A stretch of DNA of 64,000 nt from Pseudonocardiaceae bacterium YIM PH 21723 (GCA_003600225.1 QZFT01000030.1:1-64000); one strand, 5' to 3'; positions 8,773-16,967 are shown, counted from the stretch's first letter. Notes: a model not told the origin generated them from the sequence alone. Program-made: numbers and translations.

Positions 8773-8786
8773 CGAACAGGTGTTTG
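8773..8786 (+). promoter_or_regulatory. Second, imperfect SOS box on the lexA side
   Basis: CGAACAGGTGTTTG deviates from CGAAC-N4-GTTCG at one position. It lies 130 bp upstream of the lexA start and could provide autoregulation independent of the perfect box at 8691. Confidence 0.55.
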
Positions 8787-8916
8787 GGATTTTGACGGAC
8801 AGGGACTAATTTGGATCTCGCACCACCGATCGGAACGTCACTCACCACAGGGCACGCCATCAGGCAGGCAAGGCCCGCAATCCGGGCCCACAAGCAGGGC
8901 AGGGAGGAAACCGACT

Positions 8917-9654
8917 GTGTCAGGCAAGAACGAGACCAGCACCAACGACGTGGCAGACTCTGCCCAGGTACACCAGTTCCCCGAACCGGGAGTTCCCGGC
9001 GCCGACGAAGAGCAGCCCCGCGCGGTGCTGACCGTCCGGCAGATGCAGGTACTGCGGGAGATCAAGCGCTCGGTGCGCGACCGCGGCTACCCGCCGAGCA
9101 TCCGGGAGATCGGTGACGCCGTCGGCCTGAACTCCACCTCCTCGGTGGCCCACCAGCTGCGTGCCCTCGAGCGCAAGGGCTACCTGCGCCGCGACCCGAA
9201 CCGCCCCCGCGCCGTGGGCATGCTGGCCCAGGAGGGCCCGCCCACCGACGCCGAGCGTGCCGAGCGCGCCGCCCACCCGACGCCGACCTTCGTGCCGGTG
9301 CTGGGCCGGATCGCGGCCGGTGGCCCGATCCTGGCCGAGGAGTCGGTGGAGGAGGTCTTCCCGCTGCCCAAGGAGATCGTCGGTGACGGTCAGCTGTTCC
9401 TGCTGAAGGTCGTCGGCGACTCGATGATCGAGGCCGCGATCACCGACGGCGACTGGGTCGCCGTGCGTCAGCAGGAGAACGCCGAGAACGGCGAGATCGT
9501 GGCCGCCATGATCGATGGCGAGGCGACGGTCAAGACGCTCAAGCGCAAGGACGGGCACGTGTGGCTGATGCCGCACAACCCCAACTTCGAGCCGATCAAC
9601 GGTGACGAGTCGACGATCCTCGGCAAGGTGGTCGCCGTCCTCCGCAAGGTCTGA
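8917..9654 (+). CDS. lexA: SOS repressor LexA
   Basis: 245 residues from a GTG with AGGGAGG 10 bp upstream. An N-terminal extension of about 35 residues, common in actinobacteria, precedes the winged helix ([36 protein letters not shown] region, about 38-92; recognition part [10 protein letters not shown]). The autocleavage site is Ala134-Gly135 in RIAAGGP. The catalytic dyad is Ser169 (VVGDSMIEA) and Lys206 (TVKTLK). LexA represses DNA-damage genes until RecA filaments trigger self-cleavage. It is divergent from the LysM gene and followed by a strong terminator, so it is monocistronic. Confidence 0.97.
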   Translation: MSGKNETSTNDVADSAQVHQFPEPGVPGADEEQPRAVLTVRQMQVLREIKRSVRDRGYPPSIREIGDAVGLNSTSSVAHQLRALERKGYLRRDPNRPRAVGMLAQEGPPTDAERAERAAHPTPTFVPVLGRIAAGGPILAEESVEEVFPLPKEIVGDGQLFLLKVVGDSMIEAAITDGDWVAVRQQENAENGEIVAAMIDGEATVKTLKRKDGHVWLMPHNPNFEPINGDESTILGKVVAVLRKV

Positions 9655-9698
9655 CTTTCCATGGAATCTGCGACGCAGGAGCAGATTCCATGGAAAGT
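9654..9698 (+). terminator. Strong stem-loop terminator of lexA
   Basis: ACTTTCCATGGAATCTGC at 9654-9671 pairs perfectly with GCAGATTCCATGGAAAGT at 9681-9698, giving an 18-bp stem with a 9-nt loop. It starts at the last base of the lexA stop codon. Confidence 0.8.
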
Positions 9699-9790
9699 GT
9701 TCCCCCTCCGCTAGTAACCGAAGGCGTCCATCCGACCGGGTGGGCGCCTTCGCCGCGTCCCCTGCACGGCCTGCTTCGCCGGCTTGGGTT

Positions 9791-10245
9791 GTCGCCGAAG
9801 GATGGCTTGGGAGGGAAGACGGGCTCGGGGCGGGGACTTTCCTGCCGTCGTGTTGGGTGGGGGCACGCCGGTCCGGGTGATCGGGGCCGCTGCGCGGGCC
9901 TTTCATGATGTGGAGGGACCTGAAAGACGCGTTATGTGCTCCCAGCGACCCAAACTCCGCGTTGATCAAGTCCACCCATCGCGACACGGTATCGAAATGG
10001 CGCGACACGCCGTGGATCCCACGATATTGGTGTCCATTGTGGACGGTGAGTACCTGAAGGACGCCACCATTTACTCCAGGTAAACGAAGGCGTCCTTCAG
10101 CGCACCCAAGTAAACGATGGCGTCCTTCAGGTCCCCCGAGGAAGCGGCCCATCCCCACCAGACCGGCGTGCCCCCACCCAACACGACGGCAGGAAAGACG
10201 CGGCCCCCAAGCCCGTCTCCCCCTCCAAAGCCATCCTTCGACGAC
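9791..10245. repeat. Inverted-arm repeat element, locus 1 (arms A and B plus long tail)
   Basis: Arm A (9791-9872, plus) and arm B (10162-10245, minus) are inverted copies of one module of about 83 bp: GTCG(C/T)CGAAGGATGGCTT, a GGGA-rich stretch with GACGGGCT, then CTTTCCTGCCGTCGTG and TGGGTGGGGGCACGCCGGT. Between them, 9873-10030 is a tail homologous to sequence at 25 kb (CCCAAACTCCGCGTTGATCA, CGACACGG, GACACGCCG). No transposase or open frame explains it. The arms could fold into a long hairpin. Confidence 0.75.
10054..10130. repeat. Cluster of three short inverted/direct repeats with the GGCGTCCTTCAG motif
   Basis: CTGAAGGACGCCACCATTTA at 10054-10073 is the near-perfect reverse complement of TAAACGAAGGCGTCCTTCAG (10081-10100) and TAAACGATGGCGTCCTTCAG (10111-10130). 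Short palindromes of this kind are frequent between genes in Pseudonocardiaceae. They may act as bidirectional terminators. Confidence 0.7.
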
Positions 10246-10265
10246 AAGCCAGAAGCGACGAGCAG

Positions 10266-11222
10266 CTAGGCGCGCCGCCGACGCAACCACCAGACGCCCA
10301 CGGCGATGACGCCGCCGACGGCGGCCACCGTCCAGAAAGAGCCGCGCTGCTCGCCCACCGGACCGGAGGCCTTCCCAGCCGGAGCGGGAGCAGGCGGAGC
10401 CGGCGCCTGGGCCACCGCCTGCGGAATCGCACGGAGCGGGCCGAACTTCTCCCCCGCCGCCAGCAGGGTGCCGTCCGGTTCGAAGGCGATGGCCTCGCCC
10501 TGGGGCTCGTCAGCCAGCGGGATACGCGTGGGCTTGCCCTGCAGTGCTCCGACCAGGTCGCCGCCGGCCACCCGGTAGAGGTACACATCCGTGTAGGTCC
10601 GCAGGGCGACGACCGAGCCGTCCGGGCTGACCGCTCCCCCGGTGATCAGCACCGAGCCGAGGGCCGGGCTGACCGGGCCGCCCTTGGTGTCCGTGGACGA
10701 GATGGCCACCGTGCCGGCCTCGCGCAGCGGGACCTTCCCGGTCTCGGACAGCGGCGCGGACGGGGTGAAGATGTGCGCCACCCCGCTGGGTTCCTTGCTG
10801 ATCAGGTACGGCGTCCCGTCCCGGGCGAGCAGCAGGGCTTCGATGTCCCTAGGCCGGTCGAGGGTCACGTCGTAGTGCTGCCAGACGCCGTTCGGCCGCA
10901 GTACCCGGAGCGTGTCCTTGCTGCGTTTGGTGCGGTTGTCCCCGGTGTCGGCCAGCCACAGCGATCCGTCGGCGGCCCGGGCCATGTCCTCGACGTCGTA
11001 GGTGCCGAACGGGATCGGGATCGTGCGTTTGACCGAGCAGTCCCGGTTCAGCACGTACAGGCCTTCGATGTCGCCGTCGCCGACCGCCCACCACTGGGTG
11101 CCGTCGGACGCGAGCCCGGACAGCTCCTCCAGCCGCTTGTCCGAGGTGGTGCACACCGTCGCCGGATCGGCCTGTGCCGGGGAAACCCAGCACAGGCCGA
11201 TCAGGACGACAGCGAGCAGCAA
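10266..11222 (-). CDS. Secreted, membrane-anchored beta-propeller-like protein downstream of hflX
   Basis: 318 residues. A signal peptide (1-18, ending SPAQA) is followed by a domain of about 230 residues with repeating four-stranded blades (GLASDGTQWWAVGDGD, MARAADGSLWLADTGDN, AVSPDGSVVALRTYTDVYLY, AFEPDGTLLAAGE). This is the pattern of esterase-like-phytase/SdiA-regulated propellers. A Pro/Ala-rich stalk follows, then a C-terminal helix and RRRR (about 296-317), consistent with membrane anchoring without an LPXTG sortase signal. It begins 2 bp after the hflX stop, so it is probably translated from the same message. The ligand is unknown; a wall-facing sensor or binding role is only a guess. 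Confidence 0.7.
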   Translation of the reverse strand: MLLAVVLIGLCWVSPAQADPATVCTTSDKRLEELSGLASDGTQWWAVGDGDIEGLYVLNRDCSVKRTIPIPFGTYDVEDMARAADGSLWLADTGDNRTKRSKDTLRVLRPNGVWQHYDVTLDRPRDIEALLLARDGTPYLISKEPSGVAHIFTPSAPLSETGKVPLREAGTVAISSTDTKGGPVSPALGSVLITGGAVSPDGSVVALRTYTDVYLYRVAGGDLVGALQGKPTRIPLADEPQGEAIAFEPDGTLLAAGEKFGPLRAIPQAVAQAPAPPAPAPAGKASGPVGEQRGSFWTVAAVGGVIAVGVWWLRRRRA

Positions 11223-11224
11223 CC

Positions 11225-12697
11225 TCAGTGCGCGGATGCGAACTCCTCCAGCGCGGCGGCCAGATCGCGGCGGACCCTGGCCCGCAGTTCGGTGCCGGTC
11301 TCGGTGTGCCGCTCGTCGAGGACCTTGCCCTCGGCGTGCACCCGAGCGACCAGTTCGCCGCGGCTGTACGGCAGCAGCACCTCGACCAGGTTGTCCGGCT
11401 TGGGCAGGATCTCCTGCAACCGGGCGAGCAGCTCCTCGATGCCGGTGCCGGCGTGCGCGGAGACGAACGCGGCGTCCGGCAGCAGGTGACGCAGTTCGGT
11501 GAGCGCCACCGGATCGGCGGTGTCCACCTTGTTGACCACGATCAGTTCCTGCGGCAGCGGGGTCTTCTCCCGCTCGGCGACCTCATTCAACACCTCGCGG
11601 ACCGACTTGATCTGCCGCTCCGGCATCGAGTCGGAGCCGTCGACGATGTGCAGCAGCAGGTCGGCCCGGACCACCTCTTCCAGGGTGGAACGGAAGGCGT
11701 CGACCAGCTGGTGCGGCAGGTGCCGGACGAATCCGACGGTGTCGGTGTAGGTCAGCGGCGTGCCGTCCGGGGTCTCGGCGCGGCGGGTGGTCGGGTCCAG
11801 GGTGGCGAACAGGGCGTCCTCCACCAGCACACCGGCACCGGTGATCGCGTTGAGCAGGCTGGACTTTCCGGCGTTGGTGTAGCCGACGATGGCCACGTTC
11901 GGCACCTCGTTGGCGACCCGCTGCCCGCGCTTGGTCTCGCGGACGGTGCCCATCGCCTCGATCTCCTTGCGCAGCTTGGAGATCCGCTTGTGGATGCGTC
12001 GCTTGTCGGTCTCCAGCTTGGTCTCACCGGGACCACGGGTACCCACACCGCCGCCGCCACCGGCGCCACCGCCACCACCGGAGCCACCGCCCTGCCGGGA
12101 CAGCGAGTCACCCCAGCCACGCAGGCGCGGCACCATGTACTTCAGCTGGGCCAGTTCGACCTGCGCCTTGCCCTCCCGGGACTTGGCGTGCTGGGCGAAG
12201 ATGTCCAGGATCAACGCGGTGCGGTCGACGACCTTGACCTTGAGCCGGGTCTCCAGCTGACGCAGCTGGCCCGGCGAGAGCTCACCGTCGGCGATCACCG
12301 TGTCCGCGCCGGTGGCGATCACCACGTCGCGCAGTTCCTGGACCTTGCCGGAGCCGATGTAGGTGGCCGGGTCGGGCCGGTCGCGGCGTTGCACGAGTCC
12401 TTCGAGGACCTCCGAACCGGCCGTCTCGGCCAGCCGGGCGAGTTCCGCGAGGGAGGCCTCGTTCTCCGCCGCGCTGCCTTCGGTCCACACACCGACGAGG
12501 ACGACCCGCTCCAGCCGGAGCTGGCGGTACTCGACCTCGGTGATCTCTTCGAGCTCGGTGGACAGGCCCGCGATCCGGCGGAGAGCCGCCCGTTCCTCCA
12601 GGTCGAACTCACCGGTGGAGGGCAGTTCGGAGTCCAGCACCACTTCCGCGTCGGAGAGGTTCTCGTACTCGAACGGGTCGCGAAGCGCTTCAGTCAT
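11225..12697 (-). CDS. hflX: Ribosome-associated GTPase HflX
   Basis: 490 residues. The N-terminal HflX domain (about 60-200, YIGSGKVQELRD and DRTALILDIFAQHAKSREGK) is followed by an unusual Gly-rich linker (203-218), the conserved GPGETKLETDKR stretch, and the GTPase domain. P-loop is GYTNAGKS at 272-279, G3 is DTVGF, and VNKVD is the G4 motif. HflX binds the 50S subunit and splits stalled or hibernating ribosomes. Placement near dapF and miaA is the same as in mycobacteria. The secreted propeller gene follows directly. Confidence 0.95.
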   Translation of the reverse strand: MTEALRDPFEYENLSDAEVVLDSELPSTGEFDLEERAALRRIAGLSTELEEITEVEYRQLRLERVVLVGVWTEGSAAENEASLAELARLAETAGSEVLEGLVQRRDRPDPATYIGSGKVQELRDVVIATGADTVIADGELSPGQLRQLETRLKVKVVDRTALILDIFAQHAKSREGKAQVELAQLKYMVPRLRGWGDSLSRQGGGSGGGGGAGGGGGVGTRGPGETKLETDKRRIHKRISKLRKEIEAMGTVRETKRGQRVANEVPNVAIVGYTNAGKSSLLNAITGAGVLVEDALFATLDPTTRRAETPDGTPLTYTDTVGFVRHLPHQLVDAFRSTLEEVVRADLLLHIVDGSDSMPERQIKSVREVLNEVAEREKTPLPQELIVVNKVDTADPVALTELRHLLPDAAFVSAHAGTGIEELLARLQEILPKPDNLVEVLLPYSRGELVARVHAEGKVLDERHTETGTELRARVRRDLAAALEEFASAH

Positions 12698-12748
12698 TCA
12701 TTTTCCAGTCTGCTGTTGTAAGAAGACACCGAGGATCCACCATGACAA

Positions 12749-12794
12749 CGTCTGCCGCCAGTAATATTCTCCCTGGCATTTTCTCCGGCAGACG
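12749..12794 (-). terminator. Nested stem-loop after dapF
   Basis: CGTCTGCCG (12749-12757) pairs with CGGCAGACG (12786-12794), and an inner GCCAG/CTGGC stem lies inside the loop. It starts 20 bp after the dapF stop and separates dapF from hflX. Confidence 0.5.
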
Positions 12795-12813
12795 AGTGAA
12801 TGCGTCGGCTACA

Positions 12814-13671
12814 TCAGGCGATGCCGTGCCACCAGACCTCGTCCAGTTCGCCGCGGGCGACCAGCTCGGCCGGTCCGGTGAGCGTGCAGCCCGTAGCGGA
12901 GACGGATACCCGAACCTGACCGCCGGGAACCAGCACGTCACGGACGCCTTCGGTCTGCCCGGCGGCGTGCAGTACCGCGGCGGTGACGGCGACCGTGCCG
13001 GTGCCACACGACAGGGTCTCCCCCACGCCTCGTTCGTGGACCCGCATGCGCACGGTGTACTCGTCCAGCTCGGTGATGAACTCCACGTTCACCCCATGCG
13101 GGAAAACGGCCGGATCGTGACCGGGCGGCACCTTGAGGTACAGCTCGGCCAGGTCCACATCGACCGGGCAGACCAGGTGCGGGTTACCGACATCCACGGC
13201 CAGGCCCTCATAGGCGACGCCCTCGACGGTCGCGGTGGACTTGTCGGACACGGTCGCCACGCCCATGTGCACGGTGACCAGGCCATCGGGGTGCACGGTG
13301 CCGCGGCGCAGGCCGGCCCGGGTGCCGACGGCGAAGTCTCCGGGGGTGAGCAGCCCGGCGTCGGCCAGGTGGGCGGCGAACACCCGCACGCCGTTGCCGC
13401 ACATCTCCGCGATGGAGCCGTCGGCGTTGCGATAGTCCATGAACATGGCGTCGGCGGGCACGTCCTGCGGCAGCGGTTCGCCCAGCGCGGCGGCACGCAC
13501 GACGCGCAGCACGCCGTCGGCGCCGACACCGGCTCTGCGATCACACAGCGTCGCGACCTTGGTGGCGGTCAGCTCCAGCTCGCCGTCGATGTCCGGCAGC
13601 ACGACGAAGTCGTTCTGCGTGCCATGGCCCTTGATGAACGGAATACCCACAAACACCAGCTTACCGGGCAC
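12814..13671 (-). CDS. dapF: Diaminopimelate epimerase
   Basis: 285 residues. It converts LL- to meso-diaminopimelate for lysine and peptidoglycan synthesis, using two cysteines as acid and base. Both are present: Cys91 in EMCGNGVRVF and Cys222 in TLSCGTGTVAV. The N-terminal KGHGTQNDFVVL and central GNPHLV are family signatures. The upstream neighbour is a divergent CPBP protease-like gene and downstream is hflX, the same local order as in mycobacteria apart from inserted genes. A terminator-like stem-loop separates it from hflX, so it may be transcribed alone. Confidence 0.96.
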   Translation of the reverse strand: MPGKLVFVGIPFIKGHGTQNDFVVLPDIDGELELTATKVATLCDRRAGVGADGVLRVVRAAALGEPLPQDVPADAMFMDYRNADGSIAEMCGNGVRVFAAHLADAGLLTPGDFAVGTRAGLRRGTVHPDGLVTVHMGVATVSDKSTATVEGVAYEGLAVDVGNPHLVCPVDVDLAELYLKVPPGHDPAVFPHGVNVEFITELDEYTVRMRVHERGVGETLSCGTGTVAVTAAVLHAAGQTEGVRDVLVPGGQVRVSVSATGCTLTGPAELVARGELDEVWWHGIA

Positions 13672-13726
13672 CCGGCAGCCGGAAGCCCACGTGGCGGGGC
13701 GGCCGAAGACGATCTACGGTCGGCGC

Positions 13727-14518
13727 GTGACGAATCGGTGGTGGCCCGTCGACGAGGGCACGGTGGTCAACACGACCACGCCCCGGGCCAGGCATCTGCT
13801 GGTGGCCGCGACGGTGCTGGCGTTCCTGATCGCCTTCGGGCTGCCGGTGGTGATCGCGGTCTGGACGCTGACCGGTGCGACGCGGGGCCTGTCCTGGGCG
13901 ACACCGGAGTTCCAGATCGGGTTCAACCTCGTCGCGGTACTCGTCGCCGTGGGCCTGTTCTTCCTCTTCCGGCAGCTGGGCGCACCGCTGACAGTGGTCA
14001 CGGCGGGGAAACGCGGGCTGCGTACCGCCGCGTTCCTGGCCGGTATCTGGCTGCTCTCCCAGCTGCTGGCCGCGCCGATCAGCCTGCTGATCGACGCGCT
14101 GGTCACCAGCCCCGGCGGTGGCGGACACGATTCGACCTCCGCGATGGGCGTGCTGAACGGCATCAGCTGGGCCCTGGCCGCCGGGTTCGGCGAGGAGATC
14201 ATCGTGAATGCCGGGGTGGTGCGCTCGCTGGAGCTGATCAACGCTCCGACCTGGGCGATCTACCTGGTGGCGATCGTCGCGCGGCTGTCGTTCCACGTGT
14301 ACTACGGCTGGGCCACGCTGGAGAAGGTGCTGTGGGCGGGCCTGACGGTGTGGGGCTACCGCCGGGCCCGGATGCTCTGGCCGCTGGTCGCCATCCACAC
14401 GGTGCACGACATCTCGGTCGCGGTGCCGTCACCGCCGTTGTCCGTCGGCCTGACCGTGGTCAAGACGGCGCTGATTCTCTTCGTGGTGGTCAGCGTGCTC
14501 CGGCGACCTTCTCCGTGA
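13727..14518 (+). CDS. CPBP-family intramembrane protease-like protein
   Basis: 263 residues from the GTG at 13727; the open frame upstream is antisense to dapF and is not protein-like. There are about seven hydrophobic helices. The CAAX-protease/bacteriocin-processing motifs are present in variant form: GFGEEIIVNAGVV (Glu-Glu metal ligands), RLSFHVYYGW (first His) and IHTVHDI (second His). The usual Arg of EExxxR is not in its standard place. CPBP proteins range from Abi immunity functions to prenyl-protein proteases, and the substrate is unknown. Its 3' end overlaps the convergent WXG-like gene by 29 bp. Confidence 0.75.
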   Translation: MTNRWWPVDEGTVVNTTTPRARHLLVAATVLAFLIAFGLPVVIAVWTLTGATRGLSWATPEFQIGFNLVAVLVAVGLFFLFRQLGAPLTVVTAGKRGLRTAAFLAGIWLLSQLLAAPISLLIDALVTSPGGGGHDSTSAMGVLNGISWALAAGFGEEIIVNAGVVRSLELINAPTWAIYLVAIVARLSFHVYYGWATLEKVLWAGLTVWGYRRARMLWPLVAIHTVHDISVAVPSPPLSVGLTVVKTALILFVVVSVLRRPSP

Positions 14519-15089
14519 ACCCGTCGTTGGCCTGGGTGCCGGCCATTTTGGCGTACTCGAAATTCTTGATCATCTCTTTGATCGCCGCCTGCGCATCGGA
14601 TTTGGCCGCCTGGAACGCCGGTTCGTTGTCCTCGCCGTCCCACATGGAGATCTCCTCCAGCCGGGGCGGGATCTGGGCCATCGCGCGGCGGGCCCGCTCG
14701 TAGTTCTCCCGGTGGATCCGCAGGCCCAGGGCCAGGCCGTGCAGCTGCTTCGCCCCCGACGCCATGCGCTGCGCCATCAGGCCCACCTGTTCCGCTGTCT
14801 CGCCCGCGGACCGGGTGGCTCCGTCGGCGGCCTCCCCGCGCCAGTACTCCGGCAGCTGGCTGCCCGCGACCTTCTGGATGCCGTCCTGCACCTGGCGCAC
14901 GCCGTTGGCGGTCCGGGTGTACAGCTGGCCCAGCTTGTCCAGGTACTCCGGATCGCCCTTGGGCCCGGGAACGCCCAGCGCCCCGGTGACCGGTTCCTCC
15001 AACGCGCCGGTGCGGCCGAAGGAACCCATGGTCGCCGCGTCGATGGCTCCGCTGTACCGGCGCAGCTGGTCCAGTGCGGTGTCGCTCAT
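14490..15089 (-). CDS. WXG-like helical protein, possible type VII secretion substrate
   Basis: 199 residues, almost entirely helical. Residues 45-130 form a helical hairpin with YWRGEAADGATRSA at the turn, like the WxG turn of ESAT-6/PE-family proteins, flanked by long amphipathic helices (DKLGQLYTRTANGVRQVQDGI and EQVGLMAQRMASGAKQLHGL). A Gly/Pro-rich PVTGALGVPGPKGDP loop precedes it. There is no Sec signal peptide. It follows a related small helical gene with a 7-bp gap. No Ecc secretion genes are nearby, so the secretion call is inference from fold and pairing. Confidence 0.55.
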   Translation of the reverse strand: MSDTALDQLRRYSGAIDAATMGSFGRTGALEEPVTGALGVPGPKGDPEYLDKLGQLYTRTANGVRQVQDGIQKVAGSQLPEYWRGEAADGATRSAGETAEQVGLMAQRMASGAKQLHGLALGLRIHRENYERARRAMAQIPPRLEEISMWDGEDNEPAFQAAKSDAQAAIKEMIKNFEYAKMAGTQANDGFTEKVAGAR

Positions 15090-15096
15090 CTGCGCC

Positions 15097-15516
15097 TCAG
15101 TCGTTCGCGTAGTGGGTGGCGCCGTCCAGCCGGTCGGCGATGGTCAGCTTGCGGTCGCGCTGCTGGTAGGCGGCCGGAGCGTGGTACTGCTGGGTACCGA
15201 TGCTGGTCGAGTTCATGACCGCCTGGAGCTTGGCCGCGCCCTCCGCGTCGGAGGCGGCGTAGTTCTGCGCGGCCTGCGTGACGTTGGCGGTCCAGCCCTT
15301 CATCGCGGCCAGGGCCTTGGTCGCCTGTTCCTGGCAGCCGCCGTGGAAGGTGAGGAAGCCCTTGCCGGCGCCGAATTCGCCGAAGCGGTCGTCGCTGACC
15401 TCACCCTCGAGGCCGCGGAGCATGCGCAGCGAATCGTCGAGCTCGTTCTGCCATCGGTCCATCGACTTGCCCAGGCCGTGAATGGCGCCGAGATCGGCGT
15501 GGAAGTCCTCCGCCAC
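15097..15516 (-). CDS. Small helical protein paired with the WXG-like gene
   Basis: 139 residues from a GTG at 15516 (an upstream start would add 17 poorly protein-like residues). Two long amphipathic helices cover about residues 12-90 (SMDRWQNELDDSLRMLRGLE and QEQATKALAAMKGWTANVTQ), with a Gly-rich hinge between. The size and layout match the short partner of actinobacterial type VII secretion heterodimers (family of ESX-substrate-like DUF proteins). It lies 7 bp ahead of the 199-residue protein, so they are very likely co-translated. The C-terminal 35 residues look disordered and charged. Confidence 0.5.
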   Translation of the reverse strand: MAEDFHADLGAIHGLGKSMDRWQNELDDSLRMLRGLEGEVSDDRFGEFGAGKGFLTFHGGCQEQATKALAAMKGWTANVTQAAQNYAASDAEGAAKLQAVMNSTSIGTQQYHAPAAYQQRDRKLTIADRLDGATHYAND

Positions 15517-15592
15517 AATGCCCTCCCCAGGACGGTGCTCGATTCGGTCGAGGCCGAAACCTAGCACCGATCCCGGGGCGGCAGGACCGCTT

Positions 15593-16045
15593 TCAGCCCA
15601 GAACCTCGGTCAACTGGTCGAGCAGCAGATTGGTGCCCTGCTCCCGCCCCTGCACGTCCGCGTGACCATCCAGGAACACCCCCGATTCGGTGATCACCAG
15701 CCGGGTACCTGTCCCCTCGGCATGGAATTCCATGGTGGCCACGGACACCGACAGTTGCCGGTCGTCGATGTGCATCGTGTAGGCGGTGACGATGCGCTCA
15801 TTCGGCACGATGTCGTGATAGGTGGCGTTGTAGTGCGAGCTGAAACCCTCGCGGGTCCAGTCGTTGCTGATGCTCTCCCGGCCACCGACCCGGAAATCCA
15901 GTTCCAGGGGACCGCTGGTCACGTTCTCGTGCGGCGCGACGAACCACTTCGGCTTGGCCTCCGCCGAAGACCAGGCGGCGAACACGGCGGCGGGCGGTTT
16001 CGGGTAGACGCGCTCGACGGTGAAGGTGTCGTGCTGGACGCTCAT
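15593..16045 (-). CDS. SRPBCC/AHSA1-family lipid-binding-fold protein
   Basis: 150 residues. The helix-grip (START-like) fold is recognisable from FTVERVYPKPPAAVFAAWSS at the start, KPKWFVAP, the beta strands LELDFRVGGRE and TRLVITESGVF, and the C-terminal helix DGHADVQGREQGTNLLLDQL. The pairing with an ArsR regulator whose stop overlaps this start by 4 bp is a very common actinobacterial arrangement. Related proteins bind small hydrophobic ligands or have no known ligand. Confidence 0.85.
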   Translation of the reverse strand: MSVQHDTFTVERVYPKPPAAVFAAWSSAEAKPKWFVAPHENVTSGPLELDFRVGGRESISNDWTREGFSSHYNATYHDIVPNERIVTAYTMHIDDRQLSVSVATMEFHAEGTGTRLVITESGVFLDGHADVQGREQGTNLLLDQLTEVLG

Positions 16046-16365
16046 TGCTCCTCCAGAAAGTGTCCGAGTCGATCAAGACGGCTCTCCCAGGTCCGCTTGC
16101 GTTGCGCGATCCACCCCTCGACCTGGGTCAGCGCCTCCGGGTCGAGGCGGCAGGTTCGCACCCGGCCGACCTTCTGCGAGGTGACCAGGCCGCTGTCCTG
16201 CAACACCTGGAGGTGCTGCACCACGGCGGGCAACGACATGCGCAGCGGCTCGGCCAGTTCACTCACCGACGCGGTGCCACGGCTGAGCCGATCCACCATG
16301 GCGCGCCTGCTCGGATCGGCCAGGGCGTGGAAGACCCGGTCCAGAACCGCCGATTGGTTAAGCAT
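16042..16365 (-). CDS. ArsR-family winged-helix repressor
   Basis: 107 residues. The HTH (about 15-75) is clear: VFHALADPSRRAMVDRL, SVSELAEPLRMSLPAVVQHL as helices 2-3, and LVTSQKVGRVRTCRL as the wing. No metal-binding cysteine pair is present, so it is the non-metal type usually paired with AHSA1 proteins. It overlaps the SRPBCC gene by 4 bp. A 10-bp palindrome sits against its start codon and is the probable operator. The divergent neighbour is an HD-domain gene, whose promoter could be affected too. Confidence 0.9.
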   Translation of the reverse strand: MLNQSAVLDRVFHALADPSRRAMVDRLSRGTASVSELAEPLRMSLPAVVQHLQVLQDSGLVTSQKVGRVRTCRLDPEALTQVEGWIAQRKRTWESRLDRLGHFLEEQ

Positions 16366-16366
16366 G

Positions 16367-16376
16367 TACTTAAGTA
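16367..16376. promoter_or_regulatory. Palindrome TACTTAAGTA at the ArsR start, probable operator
   Basis: TACTTAAGTA is a perfect 10-bp palindrome 2 bp upstream of the ArsR ATG, inside an AT-rich patch. Its position over the transcription start suggests self-repression of the ArsR-SRPBCC operon. Confidence 0.45.
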
Positions 16377-16418
16377 TTGCGGTTCACCTGGGGATGTCAA
16401 GGGACTACCCTGTGCGAG

Positions 16419-16967
16419 ATGAGCTCCGACGCCCTCATCCGGTTGCCGGACCGGGCGTGCGCGCTGCTGACTTCACTGAACGCGCCGCCCCGGCTGGTAG
16501 CGCAACTGCGGGTGGTGCACCACGTCGCGGTGGACCTGACCGGGTGGCTCGGCGGGCTGCTGGAGTTCGACCGGGAGGCCGTGGTGTTCGGCGCGGCGGT
16601 GTACGACATCGGCAAGGTGCTGCACTTCGACGAGCTGTCCGGTCCCGGCTCTGCCCATGAGGAGACCGGCTACACCCTGCTGCGGGAGCGGGGCGTCCCC
16701 GAGCGACTGGCCCGGTTCGCCCGCACCCACGGTCGCTGGCGCCGGCCGGGCGTCGCGCTGGAGGACCTCCTGGTCAGCCTAGCGGACCGGGTGTGGCGGG
16801 GCGAGCGGCCGGCCGAACTGGAACACCTGGTGGTGGGCCGGGTCGCCGCCGAGGTGGGCCGGGAGGCGTGGGAGGTGTTCCTCGGCCTGGACGACGTGCT
16901 CACCGAGATCACCGCGCAGGCCGGCGCCCGGGTCGCCTTCGTCCGGCGCCACCCCGTGGTGGCCTGA
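16419..16967 (+). CDS. HD-domain-like protein (possible phosphohydrolase)
   Basis: 182 residues from MSSDAL. The order is that of an HD domain: RVVHHVAVDL (first His), AVYDIGKVLHFDE (the usual HD replaced by YD), HEETGYTLL (His), THGRW, and SLADRVWRGE (final Asp). The first half of the HD pair is therefore Tyr and the aspartate is kept, so metal binding may be altered. Members of this group are often annotated as phosphohydrolases or nucleotidyltransferase-associated HD proteins. It is monocistronic and divergent from arsR. Catalytic activity is uncertain because of the replaced His. Confidence 0.65.
   Translation: MSSDALIRLPDRACALLTSLNAPPRLVAQLRVVHHVAVDLTGWLGGLLEFDREAVVFGAAVYDIGKVLHFDELSGPGSAHEETGYTLLRERGVPERLARFARTHGRWRRPGVALEDLLVSLADRVWRGERPAELEHLVVGRVAAEVGREAWEVFLGLDDVLTEITAQAGARVAFVRRHPVVA

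Larger units (their letters stand above)
9699..10265. other. Gene-free stretch filled by repeat and palindrome sequences
   Basis: 567 bp without a supportable gene. It contains a stem-loop at 9720-9753 (CGAAGGCG/CGCCTTCG), the inverted-arm repeat element 9791-10245 described separately, and the CTGAAGGACGCC palindrome cluster at 10054-10130. Open frames here have no homologous look, no ribosome site and follow the repeat sequence. Confidence 0.7.

Noticed and set aside
10054-10130. CRISPR-like array of short repeats
   Set aside because: Only three copies in mixed orientation with 7-10 bp gaps and no cas genes; palindrome cluster instead.
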